Part shown: positions 1 through 9,187 of the stretch, in pieces
How positions within the stretch are numbered: position 1 is the first letter of the stretch
Layout of the letters: each line of letters begins with the position of its first letter
NCBI GenBank assembly: GCA_905215555.1
Contig: CAJMQU010000009.1
Span: 37,977 to 101,976, forward strand
From: an uncultured bacterium
Lineage (GTDB): Bacteria; Bacteroidota; Bacteroidia; Bacteroidales; Bacteroidaceae
Direction: 5' to 3'
DNA length: 64,000 nucleotides
Translations under genes and position numbers: made by a program
Notes under the pieces: model-generated
Seen by the model: the letters and a program-made list of their open reading frames with translations, nothing else
Told to the model about the DNA's origin: nothing
The model's database searches: none

Positions 1-1424
1 GTGAAGTGGCGTCTGTCCCAAAAGTCATTCGAGCCTATAGTGGTAAAACGGGAAGTATCGTATTGACGAATGGTGTTAACCAGTCTTTTGGAAATGAGGT
101 CACCTTCAGGCTCATCGGCACGTTGTTCCACTTCATTCCCAATGCTCCACATGATGATGGAAGGATGGTTACGGTCGCGACGGACAGATGCGGCCAGATC
201 ACGGTCGCTCCATTCATCAAAGAATCGGTGATAGTCTTGTTCGCGCTTTGCCCTCTGCCATTGGTCGAAAGTCTCGTGAATCACCAGGATGCCATGTTTG
301 TCGCAGGCATCAAGGAAATGTTCGGAAACTTGGTTGTGAGCACATCTCACTGCATTATATCCATTGGCTTTCAGCAACTCCACCTTACGCTCTTCGGCAC
401 GGTCGATGGCTGCGGCACCCAGCAGTCCGTTGTCGTGATGGATGCACCCCCCTTTCAATTTCAGGGATTTACCGTTCAACAGGAAGCCTTTATCAGCAGA
501 GAAAGAGATGGTTCGGATGCCGAAAGGAACAGTAAGCTTGTCGTATTCCCTCCCGTCCGAAGAAAGTGATATCTCCGCCGTATATAATACGGGAGTGTCC
601 ACCGACCACAATTGAGGTTTCTTAATGGAAAAAGAGATTGCCGCCGGTGTCTCCGCAATGAGTTCTACATCTTGTAAAGTTGTGAACACCTCTTCACCGG
701 CGGGTGAATATATTTTAATACCTATTTTACCTGATTGGCTTTGCAAGCCTTCGTTATGCACAACAGTAGAAAGTTTAACGACAACCTCCTTCTTTTGAAG
801 TTCGGAAGCATCAACAAAGGTATCCCATGCGTCCAGATAAAGCTTTTCGGTTCTTATCAACCATACATGGCGGAAGATTCCCGAACCGGCATACCAGCGG
901 CTGTTACGTCCGGCATTCACCACCTTTACGGCAATCGTGTTCGGAATGCCGGGAGCATTCAGATAAGGAGTGATGTCTACCCGATAAGAAGTATAACCGT
1001 AAGCGTTGAAGCAGGCTTTCCTGCCGTTCACCCAAAGTTCGGATTGATTGTATGCCCCTTCAAAATAAAGAACGGTGCGTTTATCTGCATCACCTGCGGA
1101 GAGGGTGAATGATTTGCGGTACCAACCTTCACCGCCCATAGTCTGACCGGTGTCTACATCACCCGGACTCATACGTGAGAAAGGACCTACCGTAATCCCC
1201 TCTCTCTGCATGGGAAGCGGTTCCACGCTCCAATCGTGCGGAAGGTCGAGCACGCGCCAGTCATTATCATTATATTCCGGTTGTTCGGCATTGGCAACAA
1301 TGCCCCGATGGAACTTCCAGTTTTTATCGAAAAGGATTTTACGGTCGGATGCGTGAATCAAAGCATCCGGCAGTAATGCGAATAACATCACACAACATAA
1401 AAGTAATCTGCTTGTAGTTCTCAT
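1..1424 (-). CDS. Glycoside hydrolase family 2 (beta-galactosidase-like), C-terminus cut by window edge
   Basis: Reading the minus strand from ATG at 1424 gives about 474 residues without a stop to the window edge. A signal peptide comes first (basic MRTTSR, then a hydrophobic stretch). The sugar-binding jelly-roll domain follows, with the motifs DLPHDWSVE, GWYRKSF, FEGAY and LWVNG. Next come an immunoglobulin-like domain and the start of the TIM barrel. The motif MWSIGNEVE carries the family acid/base glutamate at about residue 431; the nucleophile glutamate lies beyond the edge. GH2 enzymes remove non-reducing-end hexose or uronic-acid units by a retaining mechanism; the substrate cannot be read here. 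The next gene upstream on the same strand is a hybrid two-component sensor, so this looks like a PUL enzyme acting in the periplasm or at the surface. Family is certain, specificity is not. Confidence 0.93.
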   Translation of the reverse strand, partial: MRTTSRLLLCCVMLFALLPDALIHASDRKILFDKNWKFHRGIVANAEQPEYNDNDWRVLDLPHDWSVEPLPMQREGITVGPFSRMSPGDVDTGQTMGGEGWYRKSFTLSAGDADKRTVLYFEGAYNQSELWVNGRKACFNAYGYTSYRVDITPYLNAPGIPNTIAVKVVNAGRNSRWYAGSGIFRHVWLIRTEKLYLDAWDTFVDASELQKKEVVVKLSTVVHNEGLQSQSGKIGIKIYSPAGEEVFTTLQDVELIAETPAAISFSIKKPQLWSVDTPVLYTAEISLSSDGREYDKLTVPFGIRTISFSADKGFLLNGKSLKLKGGCIHHDNGLLGAAAIDRAEERKVELLKANGYNAVRCAHNQVSEHFLDACDKHGILVIHETFDQWQRAKREQDYHRFFDEWSDRDLAASVRRDRNHPSIIMWSIGNEVEQRADEPEGDLISKRLVNTIRQYDTSRFTTIGSNDFWDRRHF

Positions 1425-1457
1425 AATATATGATTCAAAAGTTCATTTATCCACAGG

Positions 1458-1465
1458 CAAAGTAA
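1458..1465 (-). promoter_or_regulatory. Possible -7 box for the GH2 gene
   Basis: On the minus strand this reads TTACTTTG, one mismatch from the Bacteroidales -7 consensus TAnnTTTG, 33 bases before the GH2 ATG. No convincing -33 TTTG was found. If the gene is activated by the HTCS next door, a weak promoter would be expected. Confidence 0.35.
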
Positions 1466-1578
1466 AGCATATGGGATAAAACTGAGGTACAAAATAAGAT
1501 TACTGAGGGGATACAAATCTTTCATGACACGATTGAACACCCTAATGAATGATTTTTATCCCCTTGATGTTCCAGACG

Positions 1579-4500
1579 CTACCGGTCATTCTTCTGCAAA
1601 TACTCACTCGGTGTAATTCCAAATTCTTCCTTAAAACATTTAGTGAAATATTTCGGGCTATTAAAGCCCAAAGCGTATGCCACTTCCGATATATTCTGCT
1701 GACGGCTGAGCAACATCATGCAGGCACGTTTCATCTTGACATTCCGTATCAGGTCCAGAGACGACATTCCGGTCATTGTCTTTATCTTGCGATACAGTGT
1801 AGACTTGGATATATTCATCTCCGTCGAAAGTTGTTCTATATCATAATCCGCCTCAGCGAGATGCTGCTCTATATTGTCAATGATCGATTGCAGGAACTTC
1901 TTGTCGGCTGAAGGATATGCCAGACTTTCCAGACTGACATTCTCTTCTTTACGGAAAGCAGCCTGACGCATCTTCGAAGCTTTGATAAGATTGTCCACCC
2001 GCGCGAAAAGTATTTTCATCTCAAACGGCTTGGCTATATAAGCATCCGCCCCCGCCTCGTAACTCGCCACGCGGTCGTCGATGCCATTGCGGGCGGTAAG
2101 TATGATAACCGGAATATGATTGAAACGCAGGTCGCCCTTGATACGGGTACAAAGTTCCCATCCGTTCACATCAGGCAACATCACATCGCAGATAATCATA
2201 TCCACTTCGTTATTCTTCAGTTTTTCCCAAGCTTGTTCTCCATCTGTAGCAGTCAGCACACTATATTTCTCCCTGAACATCTCTTTCATGACCGACAGCA
2301 ATTCTGTGTTGTCGTCAATCAACAGCAAAGCGGGCTTTTCCGTATCATCATCCGTCATATCCGTATCCGGTTGATCAGTCAAGGCTGTTTCCTGCATTTC
2401 TACTGCATCTTCCGTCAGTTCATCGGGCGTATAGCTTTCTTTATCGACAGGCAGTTTCACGGTGAAACAAGTGCCCTGCCCCCATACGCTCTCCACAGTG
2501 ATGTCTCCATGATGCAAGCCCACCAGGTCCTTCGTCAGTGAGAGTCCGATTCCGTTCGAATCGATCCCCCGGTTCTTCCTGCTGCTGTAGAAACGGGTGA
2601 AAATGTGCTCTATCTCCTTAGCCGGAATGCCTACACCTTCATCCTGTACCTTCACCACCAGTGTTTTATGTTCTGCCTCTTCAACAATCTGCGCATGGAC
2701 AATGATCCGTTTATTCTCCGGCGTATATTTGATGGCATTCGACAGCAGGTTGTGCAATATCTTGTCCAGCTTATCGAAATCAACATATCCCCGCATTTCT
2801 TCGGTTTCTATATAAGCCTCCAGTTCAATATTCTTTTTCCGGGCAAGCGGCAGGAAGTTGATCCGGCAGATATTCTCGATAAACTCGCGGATATCCCCTT
2901 CCGCGACATTCAGTCTCAGCTTGCCGACATCCATCTTGCGGAAGTCTAGCACTTGCTGTATCAGCCTCTTCAGCTTCTCCACGTTTGCCTTCAGCATAAC
3001 GGACTGTTGCCGCACTGTCGGTGCTTTCTGGTCCAGATAATCGGAGATGCAGGATATGACGGTAAGCGGAGTCAGCAATTCATGAGATACGTTGGTGAAA
3101 TAGACCAGCTTTGTCCGTGTCAGTTCTTCCTGCAACTTCATCTCACTCTTCAGTTTGATGCGACGCATATAGAGCCTGACTACCGTATAGAAACATAATG
3201 CCACAAGGAGCGTATAAAGAAAATAGGCAAACCAGGTTTCATAGAAAGCAGGCTCTTTCACAACCGTCAGCAGCACTTTAGCCTCCGTCCACTTGCCCCG
3301 TTCATGTTCCAGCTTCACATAGAACTTATAGGTTCCCTTCGGCAAATGGTTATAAAAGGCGGAAGACTTTCCAGAATCCAGATAAATCCAGTCCCGGTCC
3401 GCCCCTTCCATCCGGTAAGCCACACGATATCTGACATTCAGCGAATACAGAAGCGGAGAGAAAGAAAGTTCGATGTTACGGTCACCCGGATTCAGATACA
3501 CTTTGCGTATCGTATTCTTTTCCGAGGCCTCATCAAAGAAGATACTTTTGTCCTCCACCCTCACGTCGGTGATATGCAACTCCGGCCTGACTTTACTTGC
3601 CTGCAGCATGCCACCGGAACGGATATGAACAAATCCACGATGACCGCCTACATAGAGTCCACCCTGTCCGTCCGCACTGATGGCCTTATTTCTGAAGACA
3701 TCTATCCCTATGTTCTCGTCTGCAGTAGAATAAGTGAAGAAAGTCTGCGTCCTGAGGTTATATTGAAGCACTTTCTTGTTGGTCACAATCCACACTTTCT
3801 CTTCGTCAGAAAGCAGCCCCAACACGGTGCAATCATCCAATACATTATCCAGCGGGACACCCTGAAATGTCTTTACCGCCTCATCCGACCTGAAAATCCG
3901 TCCCCAGGATGTGTACAACCACAAGCAGCCTTTTCCATCAACACAAATGCCATTCAGCGCTTCCTTGTCCGAGAGGGCCGGAATACTGTCTTTCGACTCA
4001 CACACAATCTGTCCGTCAACATACTTTAAGCGGTTGATGAGTTTGCCGCCGGAAATGCCCCATACTCCTCCTTTTGCATCTTTCACCAATGAAGTCATAC
4101 CGGGAAAGCCCTCGTCCGAAACGACCAATCCGCCGTTGTCCGGACATTTCACCTGTATATTCCACCAGGTAGATATCCACAGATTGCCGTCTTTATCTTC
4201 TGCCAGATCTGCCACTCCGCCTACATTGATGTCTTCCTCTACCTGTATTTTCATATCACGCTGTGTGACCCGCATCACATGCGGAGAATAGTTGGAGTTG
4301 ACCCATACCCCCGGTTTATGGAGTGACTCCTTTATGATATTGACTTCGCCCAAACCACTGTCCGCAAAGCGGTCCCGTGACAAATCGTAGAGGCACAGCC
4401 CGTACCTGTCCTGTCTGAACCACATAATGCTGTCCCGGCTCTGGCAAAGATTCAGAATGTTGGCATCCCAGCCCATCTGTCTCTTGAGTTGGGGCAAGAG

Positions 4501-5502
4501 ATAATTGTCTACATTGGAGTTATCAAAAAAGATGGTGTAAGCCATATCATAAGAAGGCAGCCACAGGTTGCCTTCGCGGTCTTTACAAATCCGGGTGTAC
4601 ATCATGTGTGTATCTACCAGATCATGTATATCCACTTTCTCCAACATCCCTCTATCAGTATACCTGAACACATGAAGCCCGGCATAAGAGAGCATCCACA
4701 GATATCCGAATGTATCATCCTGCTCTATACTGAAAACGACCATTTCAGAACCGCTCTTGCCTATCTCGTGCCTTTTATAGTGCCCTCCTCCTTTCATAGC
4801 ATCCGGAAAGAACTGCCACAACCCCTCTCCCCACGTACCTATCCAGTAATTCCCACTTCTGTCCTGGTGCATGACGTAAGCCGAATGTCCGTTTCCAAGC
4901 GGCGGGTAGCGGAAGAAGGAGTCGCTTTCCGGTTCATAGCGGTATATGCCGCACGAGCCCACCGCCCAAAGACGGTTCTGCTGATCTGTAAAGATAGAAC
5001 TGATGGCATATCCCGTTCCGGAATCGCCAAGCCCGTACTCTCTTATGATATGTGCGGCAGAATCACACCGGTATACCTTATTGCGGGAGCTGACCCACAT
5101 CTCTTCATTCTCACCGTTTGCCACGGCATCAATGCTCCTGTCCCGAAGTTCTTCTTCGGGAGCGGATATGATCCGGCAGGTCTGTTTATCGAAGAGGTTT
5201 AATCCTCTCCAGGTGCCAATCCATACATAAAGATTATTATCGTCTACAAAGGAGATATTATTATCTATCAGAAGATTCTGATTCTTATAGTCGGAACGGA
5301 AAGTGCGTAACTGGGTTTCATCATATCGGGCCAGACCATTCGTTGTACTGATCCAAAAATAGCCCTCCCGATCCTGATGGAGATTAAAAATCTCATTGGA
5401 AGAAAGCTGGTTGAAGAATGGGAATGGCTTGGAGAACATGTGTTGTGCACCGGCAGACAGTACTCCCAAGAACAAGAATATACAAGAAAGCAGATATTTC
5501 AT
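1579..5502 (-). CDS. Hybrid two-component system sensor/regulator (HTCS) of a polysaccharide utilisation locus
   Basis: This 1307-residue protein fuses a sensor kinase and its response regulator in one chain. A signal peptide (residues 1-19, cut after AGA) is followed by two-component propeller repeats of the 'NLWISTWWNIQ' type, which form the periplasmic sensor. A Y_Y_Y domain (about 665-745) and a membrane segment (about 758-777) come next. The HisKA motif NVSHELLTPLT has phospho-accepting His807. HATPase (N box NAIKY, G boxes GVGIP and GIGLSL), a receiver domain with Asp1106 in ICDVMLPD, and a C-terminal AraC-type HTH (about 1200-1304) complete it. Such proteins bind oligosaccharides in the periplasm and activate adjacent PUL genes, here the GH2 gene 155 bp downstream. 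The gene appears intact and has its own promoter. Confidence 0.96.
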   Translation of the reverse strand: MKYLLSCIFLFLGVLSAGAQHMFSKPFPFFNQLSSNEIFNLHQDREGYFWISTTNGLARYDETQLRTFRSDYKNQNLLIDNNISFVDDNNLYVWIGTWRGLNLFDKQTCRIISAPEEELRDRSIDAVANGENEEMWVSSRNKVYRCDSAAHIIREYGLGDSGTGYAISSIFTDQQNRLWAVGSCGIYRYEPESDSFFRYPPLGNGHSAYVMHQDRSGNYWIGTWGEGLWQFFPDAMKGGGHYKRHEIGKSGSEMVVFSIEQDDTFGYLWMLSYAGLHVFRYTDRGMLEKVDIHDLVDTHMMYTRICKDREGNLWLPSYDMAYTIFFDNSNVDNYLLPQLKRQMGWDANILNLCQSRDSIMWFRQDRYGLCLYDLSRDRFADSGLGEVNIIKESLHKPGVWVNSNYSPHVMRVTQRDMKIQVEEDINVGGVADLAEDKDGNLWISTWWNIQVKCPDNGGLVVSDEGFPGMTSLVKDAKGGVWGISGGKLINRLKYVDGQIVCESKDSIPALSDKEALNGICVDGKGCLWLYTSWGRIFRSDEAVKTFQGVPLDNVLDDCTVLGLLSDEEKVWIVTNKKVLQYNLRTQTFFTYSTADENIGIDVFRNKAISADGQGGLYVGGHRGFVHIRSGGMLQASKVRPELHITDVRVEDKSIFFDEASEKNTIRKVYLNPGDRNIELSFSPLLYSLNVRYRVAYRMEGADRDWIYLDSGKSSAFYNHLPKGTYKFYVKLEHERGKWTEAKVLLTVVKEPAFYETWFAYFLYTLLVALCFYTVVRLYMRRIKLKSEMKLQEELTRTKLVYFTNVSHELLTPLTVISCISDYLDQKAPTVRQQSVMLKANVEKLKRLIQQVLDFRKMDVGKLRLNVAEGDIREFIENICRINFLPLARKKNIELEAYIETEEMRGYVDFDKLDKILHNLLSNAIKYTPENKRIIVHAQIVEEAEHKTLVVKVQDEGVGIPAKEIEHIFTRFYSSRKNRGIDSNGIGLSLTKDLVGLHHGDITVESVWGQGTCFTVKLPVDKESYTPDELTEDAVEMQETALTDQPDTDMTDDDTEKPALLLIDDNTELLSVMKEMFREKYSVLTATDGEQAWEKLKNNEVDMIICDVMLPDVNGWELCTRIKGDLRFNHIPVIILTARNGIDDRVASYEAGADAYIAKPFEMKILFARVDNLIKASKMRQAAFRKEENVSLESLAYPSADKKFLQSIIDNIEQHLAEADYDIEQLSTEMNISKSTLYRKIKTMTGMSSLDLIRNVKMKRACMMLLSRQQNISEVAYALGFNSPKYFTKCFKEEFGITPSEYLQKNDR

Positions 5503-5526
5503 AGCACTGTTATCTGGTTATGGCCA

Positions 5527-5534
5527 CAAAGATA
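5527..5534 (-). promoter_or_regulatory. -7 box for the HTCS gene
   Basis: The minus strand reads TATCTTTG, a full match to TAnnTTTG, 24 bases before the HTCS ATG. It lies in the short gap after dprA, so the regulator can be transcribed separately from the dprA group. Confidence 0.6.
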
Positions 5535-5560
5535 TGAAAAAAACCCTTCCTGCTTGTAGC

Positions 5561-6679
5561 CTACATTAACAAATGATACATTCCCCCTACCATTGCCCGT
5601 ACCACTCCCTTCATCTCCAGTTCAAAAAGCAGGCTGGTCATCCGGTTTACGGGAATGTCAGCCTCTACTACCAGGGCATTGACGTGCAAATCTCCCTGAC
5701 GGGTGAGAATACGGACAATGCTTTCTTCTTCCTCGGATAATTCGGGGAAAAGGTTGCGCTGAATACCTTCCGGTTTAGCGGACTGTCCTGCTGCATTCCA
5801 GCCCATAGCCTGCATGAAATCTTCGGCAGACTGGATGAGAGCTGCTTTGTTATCGCGTATCAACAAATTGCAACCTTTCGAAGAAGCATCGGTGATGCGC
5901 CCCGGAACGGCAAAACAATCGCGCTGGTAGCCTACAGCCAGTTCAGCGGTGATGAGGGACCCTCCTTTGTCGGCAGATTCAACGACAATGGTAGCATCGC
6001 TCATACCTGCCACAATGCGGTTACGACTGACAAAGTTATGACGGTCGGGATTGGTTTCGGTAAGAAATTCGGTGAGCAATCCGCCATTTTCCAACATATC
6101 GACGGCTGTTTTGCGGTGTACATAAGGATAAATACGGTCCAGCCCGTGAGCAAGAACGGCTACGGTGGAGAGATGATTGGCCAAAGCGGCACGATGGGCA
6201 TGAATATCTATGCCATAGGCCAGACCGCTGACCACCAATACATCGGGGCAAAGAGCGGATAAGTCGCGCAGGAAATCAGCACAGAACTGTTTGCCGTATT
6301 CCGTAACATTACGGGTACCAACCATATCGATCACACGAAGCCTGTTGAAGTCGGCATTACCTTTAAAAAAGAGTGCCACCGGAGCATCTTCACATTCACG
6401 AAGACGGGAGGGGTAGGCTTCGTCTTTAAAGGCGAGACAAGTCAGGCGGTTCTTTTCCACGAACTCCATCTCGCACTCGGCACGCAGAAAGACGGCAGGG
6501 TTATCGAGTGCTGCAACTATGGCAGGACCTACACCAGGAAAAAGTTCGGGCAGTTCACGGCGCCGGAAGAAGACCTCGGCGGCACTACCCATACCCTCTA
6601 TCAAACGCTTTGCCCCGATATGTCCAATACCGGGGCAAAGTGTGAGGGCTATACTGCAAATACGTTCGTCGTTATTCAC
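5561..6679 (-). CDS. dprA: DNA-processing protein DprA
   Basis: DprA binds incoming single-stranded DNA and loads RecA during natural transformation. The 372-residue product starts with GTG and has an N-terminal helix-hairpin-helix/SAM-like region (LCPGIGHIGAKRLIEGMG). The Rossmann-like DprA core follows, with the motifs VGTRNVTEYG, VSGLAYGIDIHAHRAAL, VAVLAHGLDRIYP and the RNRIVAGMS/ESADKGGSLITA segment. A C-terminal winged-helix DML1-like domain covers about residues 310-370. Length is normal for the family. It lies 12 bp after the thioesterase stop and is probably co-transcribed with it. In Bacteroidales this gene is usual even where transformation has not been shown. Confidence 0.96.
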   Translation of the reverse strand: MNNDERICSIALTLCPGIGHIGAKRLIEGMGSAAEVFFRRRELPELFPGVGPAIVAALDNPAVFLRAECEMEFVEKNRLTCLAFKDEAYPSRLRECEDAPVALFFKGNADFNRLRVIDMVGTRNVTEYGKQFCADFLRDLSALCPDVLVVSGLAYGIDIHAHRAALANHLSTVAVLAHGLDRIYPYVHRKTAVDMLENGGLLTEFLTETNPDRHNFVSRNRIVAGMSDATIVVESADKGGSLITAELAVGYQRDCFAVPGRITDASSKGCNLLIRDNKAALIQSAEDFMQAMGWNAAGQSAKPEGIQRNLFPELSEEEESIVRILTRQGDLHVNALVVEADIPVNRMTSLLFELEMKGVVRAMVGGMYHLLM

Positions 6680-6691
6680 GATAGTTAGTGA

Positions 6692-7105
6692 TTAGAGATT
6701 AGCGGTAAGATAAGGCGCAAAGATTCCGTCAAATAGTTCGCTGTCACTCAGTCGTCCATTCACCAGACATACTGTTTCGACTGTTGCTTTTATGACTACT
6801 TTATCATCACTCTTCCGGAAGATGTCCTGATAGAAGACATACTTGATACCTTCTTTCTTCATATAGAGCTTGGAAACGAATTCATCACCACTCTTCAAAG
6901 GAGTTTTAAACGCCATATTGATACGTGCCACTACCGGATCTACCCCCTGCTCGTGCAAGCGGGCAAAGCTAACACCCGTAGAAGAAAGGAACTCATGCCG
7001 GGTATGTTCCAGATAATGCTGATAGTTCGCATTATTCACAATGCCTTGCAGGTCGCACTCGTAATCGCGCACCTTCATCTCCAACTCATAGATATACTTT
7101 CCCAT
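6692..7105 (-). CDS. Acyl-CoA thioesterase, YbgC/4HBT hotdog family
   Basis: The chosen start (ATG at 7105, MGKYIYELEMKVRDYE) gives 137 residues, the usual hotdog length. An upstream alternative would translate through the tandem repeat and is less likely. The sequence has the family pattern KVRDYECDLQGIVNNANYQHYLEHTRHEF, in which the Asp/Asn-Asn helix start lies at the active site. Related proteins hydrolyse short-chain or aromatic acyl-CoA thioesters in the cytoplasm. The gene is followed 12 bp later by dprA. An 11-bp tandem repeat fills the region upstream. Family is sure, substrate unknown. Confidence 0.9.
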   Translation of the reverse strand: MGKYIYELEMKVRDYECDLQGIVNNANYQHYLEHTRHEFLSSTGVSFARLHEQGVDPVVARINMAFKTPLKSGDEFVSKLYMKKEGIKYVFYQDIFRKSDDKVVIKATVETVCLVNGRLSDSELFDGIFAPYLTANL

Positions 7106-7119
7106 AATAAAACTTAAAT

Positions 7120-7293
7120 GATACACTTGTGATACACTCCGATACACTTATGATACACTTGCGATACACTTGTGATACACTCATGATACACTTATGATAC
7201 ACTTTCTTTTAAAAATGATACACTTATGATACACTCTATCTGAAATATTTTACAGGTACAGCTATAATACCATAAGTGTATCAAAAGTGTATC
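7120..7293. repeat. 11-bp tandem repeat array (GATACACTTNN) with two inverted copies
   Basis: Ten direct units beginning GATACACT are seen. Eight follow almost without gap from 7120 to 7205 (one unit is 10 bp, the rest 11 bp). Two more lie at 7217-7238. Two inverted copies (AAGTGTATC) occupy 7272-7293, and the last overlaps the stop codon of the U32 gene. The variable positions are mainly the last two bases of each unit. The array fills the region between the U32 stop and the thioesterase start, so it lies in the leader or promoter region of the thioesterase/dprA pair. Function is unknown; there are no spacers, so it is not a CRISPR. Confidence 0.93.
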
Positions 7294-8575
7294 ATCCCCG
7301 CTTCTTTTCGATATCCAGCCCCTTAAACTTCTTCAGTTCCTCCGTGGAAACCAGCTTGTACAACTTGTCGCTGGGGCGTATTTTATCCGCTTTCATCGAG
7401 AAATGCTCCCCTTTCTTCACCGTTTGCACCGGTTCCAGGTTGACCCGGACTTCGTCGAGCGTCATAAACACCGCACCCGTAGTCGGTCCTGTAATCAGAA
7501 TTTTGTCTCCCACATTCAGTTCGGCAGCTTCTACCAGGAATTCGGCAACACCGATATTAGAGAAATACCTGATGCCTTTGCCTACGTAGATTTTCCGTTC
7601 CGTAGCCGCTGAACCGTAATTCTTCGTCCACTCGCCCAAGCGCTGTCCCAAGTAATATCCATCCCAGAAGCCACGATTGAAAACCGTCTTCAGACGTTCG
7701 TCCCAAGCAGCAATCTTTTCATCGGTAAACGTGCCGTCCAGATAAGAGCGGATGGCCTCTTTATAGCATTCCACTACCGTACGGACATACTCAGGCCCGC
7801 GGGCACGCCCTTCTATCTTGAACACACGTACGCCTGCATCCAGCATCTTGTTCATGAAGTGAATGGTTTTCAGGTCCTTGGGAGACATGATATATTGGTT
7901 GTCCACTTCCAGCTCCACATCCGTCTCCTTATCGCGCACGGTGTAAGAGCGGCGGCACACCTGCATACAAGCTCCCCGGTTGGCCGAGTGATTCATCTCA
8001 TGCAACGAAAGATAGCATTTTCCGGACACTGCCATGCAAAGCGCACCGTGACAGAACATCTCGATACGGATAGGCTCACCACTGGGACCGCAAATATTCT
8101 CTTCGCAGATATGGCGGTAAATCTCCGCTACCTGTTCCAGATTCAACTCGCGTGCCAGCACTACCACATCGGCAAACTGTGCGTAGAAGCGCAGAGCCTC
8201 CACATTAGAGATATTCAGCTGAGTACTGAGATGCACTTCCTGGCCTATCTGCCGTGCATAACTCATCACCGCCACATCTGCCGCAATCACGGCAGAGATG
8301 CCGGCAGCCTTTGCCGCATCCACGATGGTGCGCATCAATGCAAGGTCCTGGTCGTAAATAATGGTATTGACGGTAAGATAGCTCTTCATTCCGTGCTCGT
8401 CGCACGTCTGCGCTATTTCCCGTAGGTCTTCAACAGTGAAAGTATTCGCTGAACGGGCGCGCATATTCAAATTCTCGATACCGAAATAGATAGAGTCAGC
8501 CCCCGCCTGAATAGCCGCTGCGAGTGATTCGCGCGAGCCGACGGGAGCCATGATTTCAAAATCCTTTAAATCCAT
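7292..8575 (-). CDS. Peptidase U32 family protein (TrhP/YegQ-like)
   Basis: The 427-residue product has the U32 N-terminal TIM-barrel pattern: IMAPVGSRESLAAAIQAGADSIYFG, LTVNTIIYD, and the family segment IEMFCHGALCMAVSGKCYLSLHEMN...NRGACMQVCRRSY. That segment holds a set of conserved cysteines (about residues 165-205). A C-terminal beta-barrel follows. U32 proteins were first called collagenases, but the enterobacterial members TrhP and RlhA hydroxylate RNA bases (tRNA U34 and 23S rRNA C2501). The length and single-domain layout fit the TrhP-like group best; this assignment is inference. The gene follows the DUF2059 gene by 57 bp on the same strand. Confidence 0.88.
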   Translation of the reverse strand: MDLKDFEIMAPVGSRESLAAAIQAGADSIYFGIENLNMRARSANTFTVEDLREIAQTCDEHGMKSYLTVNTIIYDQDLALMRTIVDAAKAAGISAVIAADVAVMSYARQIGQEVHLSTQLNISNVEALRFYAQFADVVVLARELNLEQVAEIYRHICEENICGPSGEPIRIEMFCHGALCMAVSGKCYLSLHEMNHSANRGACMQVCRRSYTVRDKETDVELEVDNQYIMSPKDLKTIHFMNKMLDAGVRVFKIEGRARGPEYVRTVVECYKEAIRSYLDGTFTDEKIAAWDERLKTVFNRGFWDGYYLGQRLGEWTKNYGSAATERKIYVGKGIRYFSNIGVAEFLVEAAELNVGDKILITGPTTGAVFMTLDEVRVNLEPVQTVKKGEHFSMKADKIRPSDKLYKLVSTEELKKFKGLDIEKKRG

Positions 8576-8632
8576 AAATCAATCATATAGTTTATAATGA
8601 TAGTACGGAGTTCACACGGAGATGAACACTCA

Positions 8633-9097
8633 CTACTTATTTCCCTGTGCCTGCAATTCCTGTTGGAGTTCCGTGGCAATTTCCATGCCCAGCTTTTGTC
8701 CGATCTGCATACCCTCGGCCATCATGGCGGGAGTAGAAGCACCCAGTTTCTTTCCGACAGGTGATTCATAGAAGGCAACTATCTTCTTCAAATCATCCAA
8801 CGTCAGATATTTCTGATAAACAGGGGCGTAAAGCTCCGCTAATTTACTTCCGAACTTTCCTTCCCACTTTTTCTGGAAACCATCCCAGAAAGAAGCCGAA
8901 GTAGAAGGTGACTGTTGTTTCAACATAGCAATCATCTGCGGCACCATAGCCTTTGCCGATGCCATAGAACCGGACAGTTCCAGCATTTTCTCCAGCGTAG
9001 CCTTGTATTCGTTACTTGGCGCCTGTGCCGATACCGAAGGTGCGGCAGCAAACAGCATAGCCACACACATCACAACTAAAACCAAACCTTTTTTCAT
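8633..9097 (-). CDS. DUF2059 domain-containing exported protein
   Basis: The 154-residue product has a signal peptide (basic MKKG, hydrophobic core, cut near VSA-QA), so it is probably periplasmic. The rest is helical. The segment YAPVYQKYLTLDDLKKIVAFYESPVGKKL is the DUF2059 signature, in which a 'FYxSPxGKK' turn is shared by all members. No catalytic residues are evident and the biochemical role is unknown. It has its own promoter, divergent from dusB. Confidence 0.88.
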   Translation of the reverse strand: MKKGLVLVVMCVAMLFAAAPSVSAQAPSNEYKATLEKMLELSGSMASAKAMVPQMIAMLKQQSPSTSASFWDGFQKKWEGKFGSKLAELYAPVYQKYLTLDDLKKIVAFYESPVGKKLGASTPAMMAEGMQIGQKLGMEIATELQQELQAQGNK

Positions 9098-9128
9098 AAT
9101 TCCATATCAGTTAAATAAATGAATGATA

Positions 9129-9136
9129 CAAAGGTA
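9129..9136 (-). promoter_or_regulatory. -7 box for the DUF2059 gene
   Basis: The minus strand reads TACCTTTG, a full match to TAnnTTTG, 31 bases before the ATG at 9097. It is divergent from the dusB promoter 12 bp away. Confidence 0.65.
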
Positions 9137-9148
9137 GGCTTTTTTCCG

Positions 9149-9156
9149 TATTTTTG
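9149..9156 (+). promoter_or_regulatory. -7 box for dusB
   Basis: TATTTTTG matches TAnnTTTG. A start site about 7 bases downstream would leave a leader of about 25 bases before the ATG at 9188. This supports the ATG over the upstream in-frame TTG at 9182. Confidence 0.65.
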
Positions 9157-9187
9157 CAGCGAAATAATCATTTAGTTCAATTTGTTC

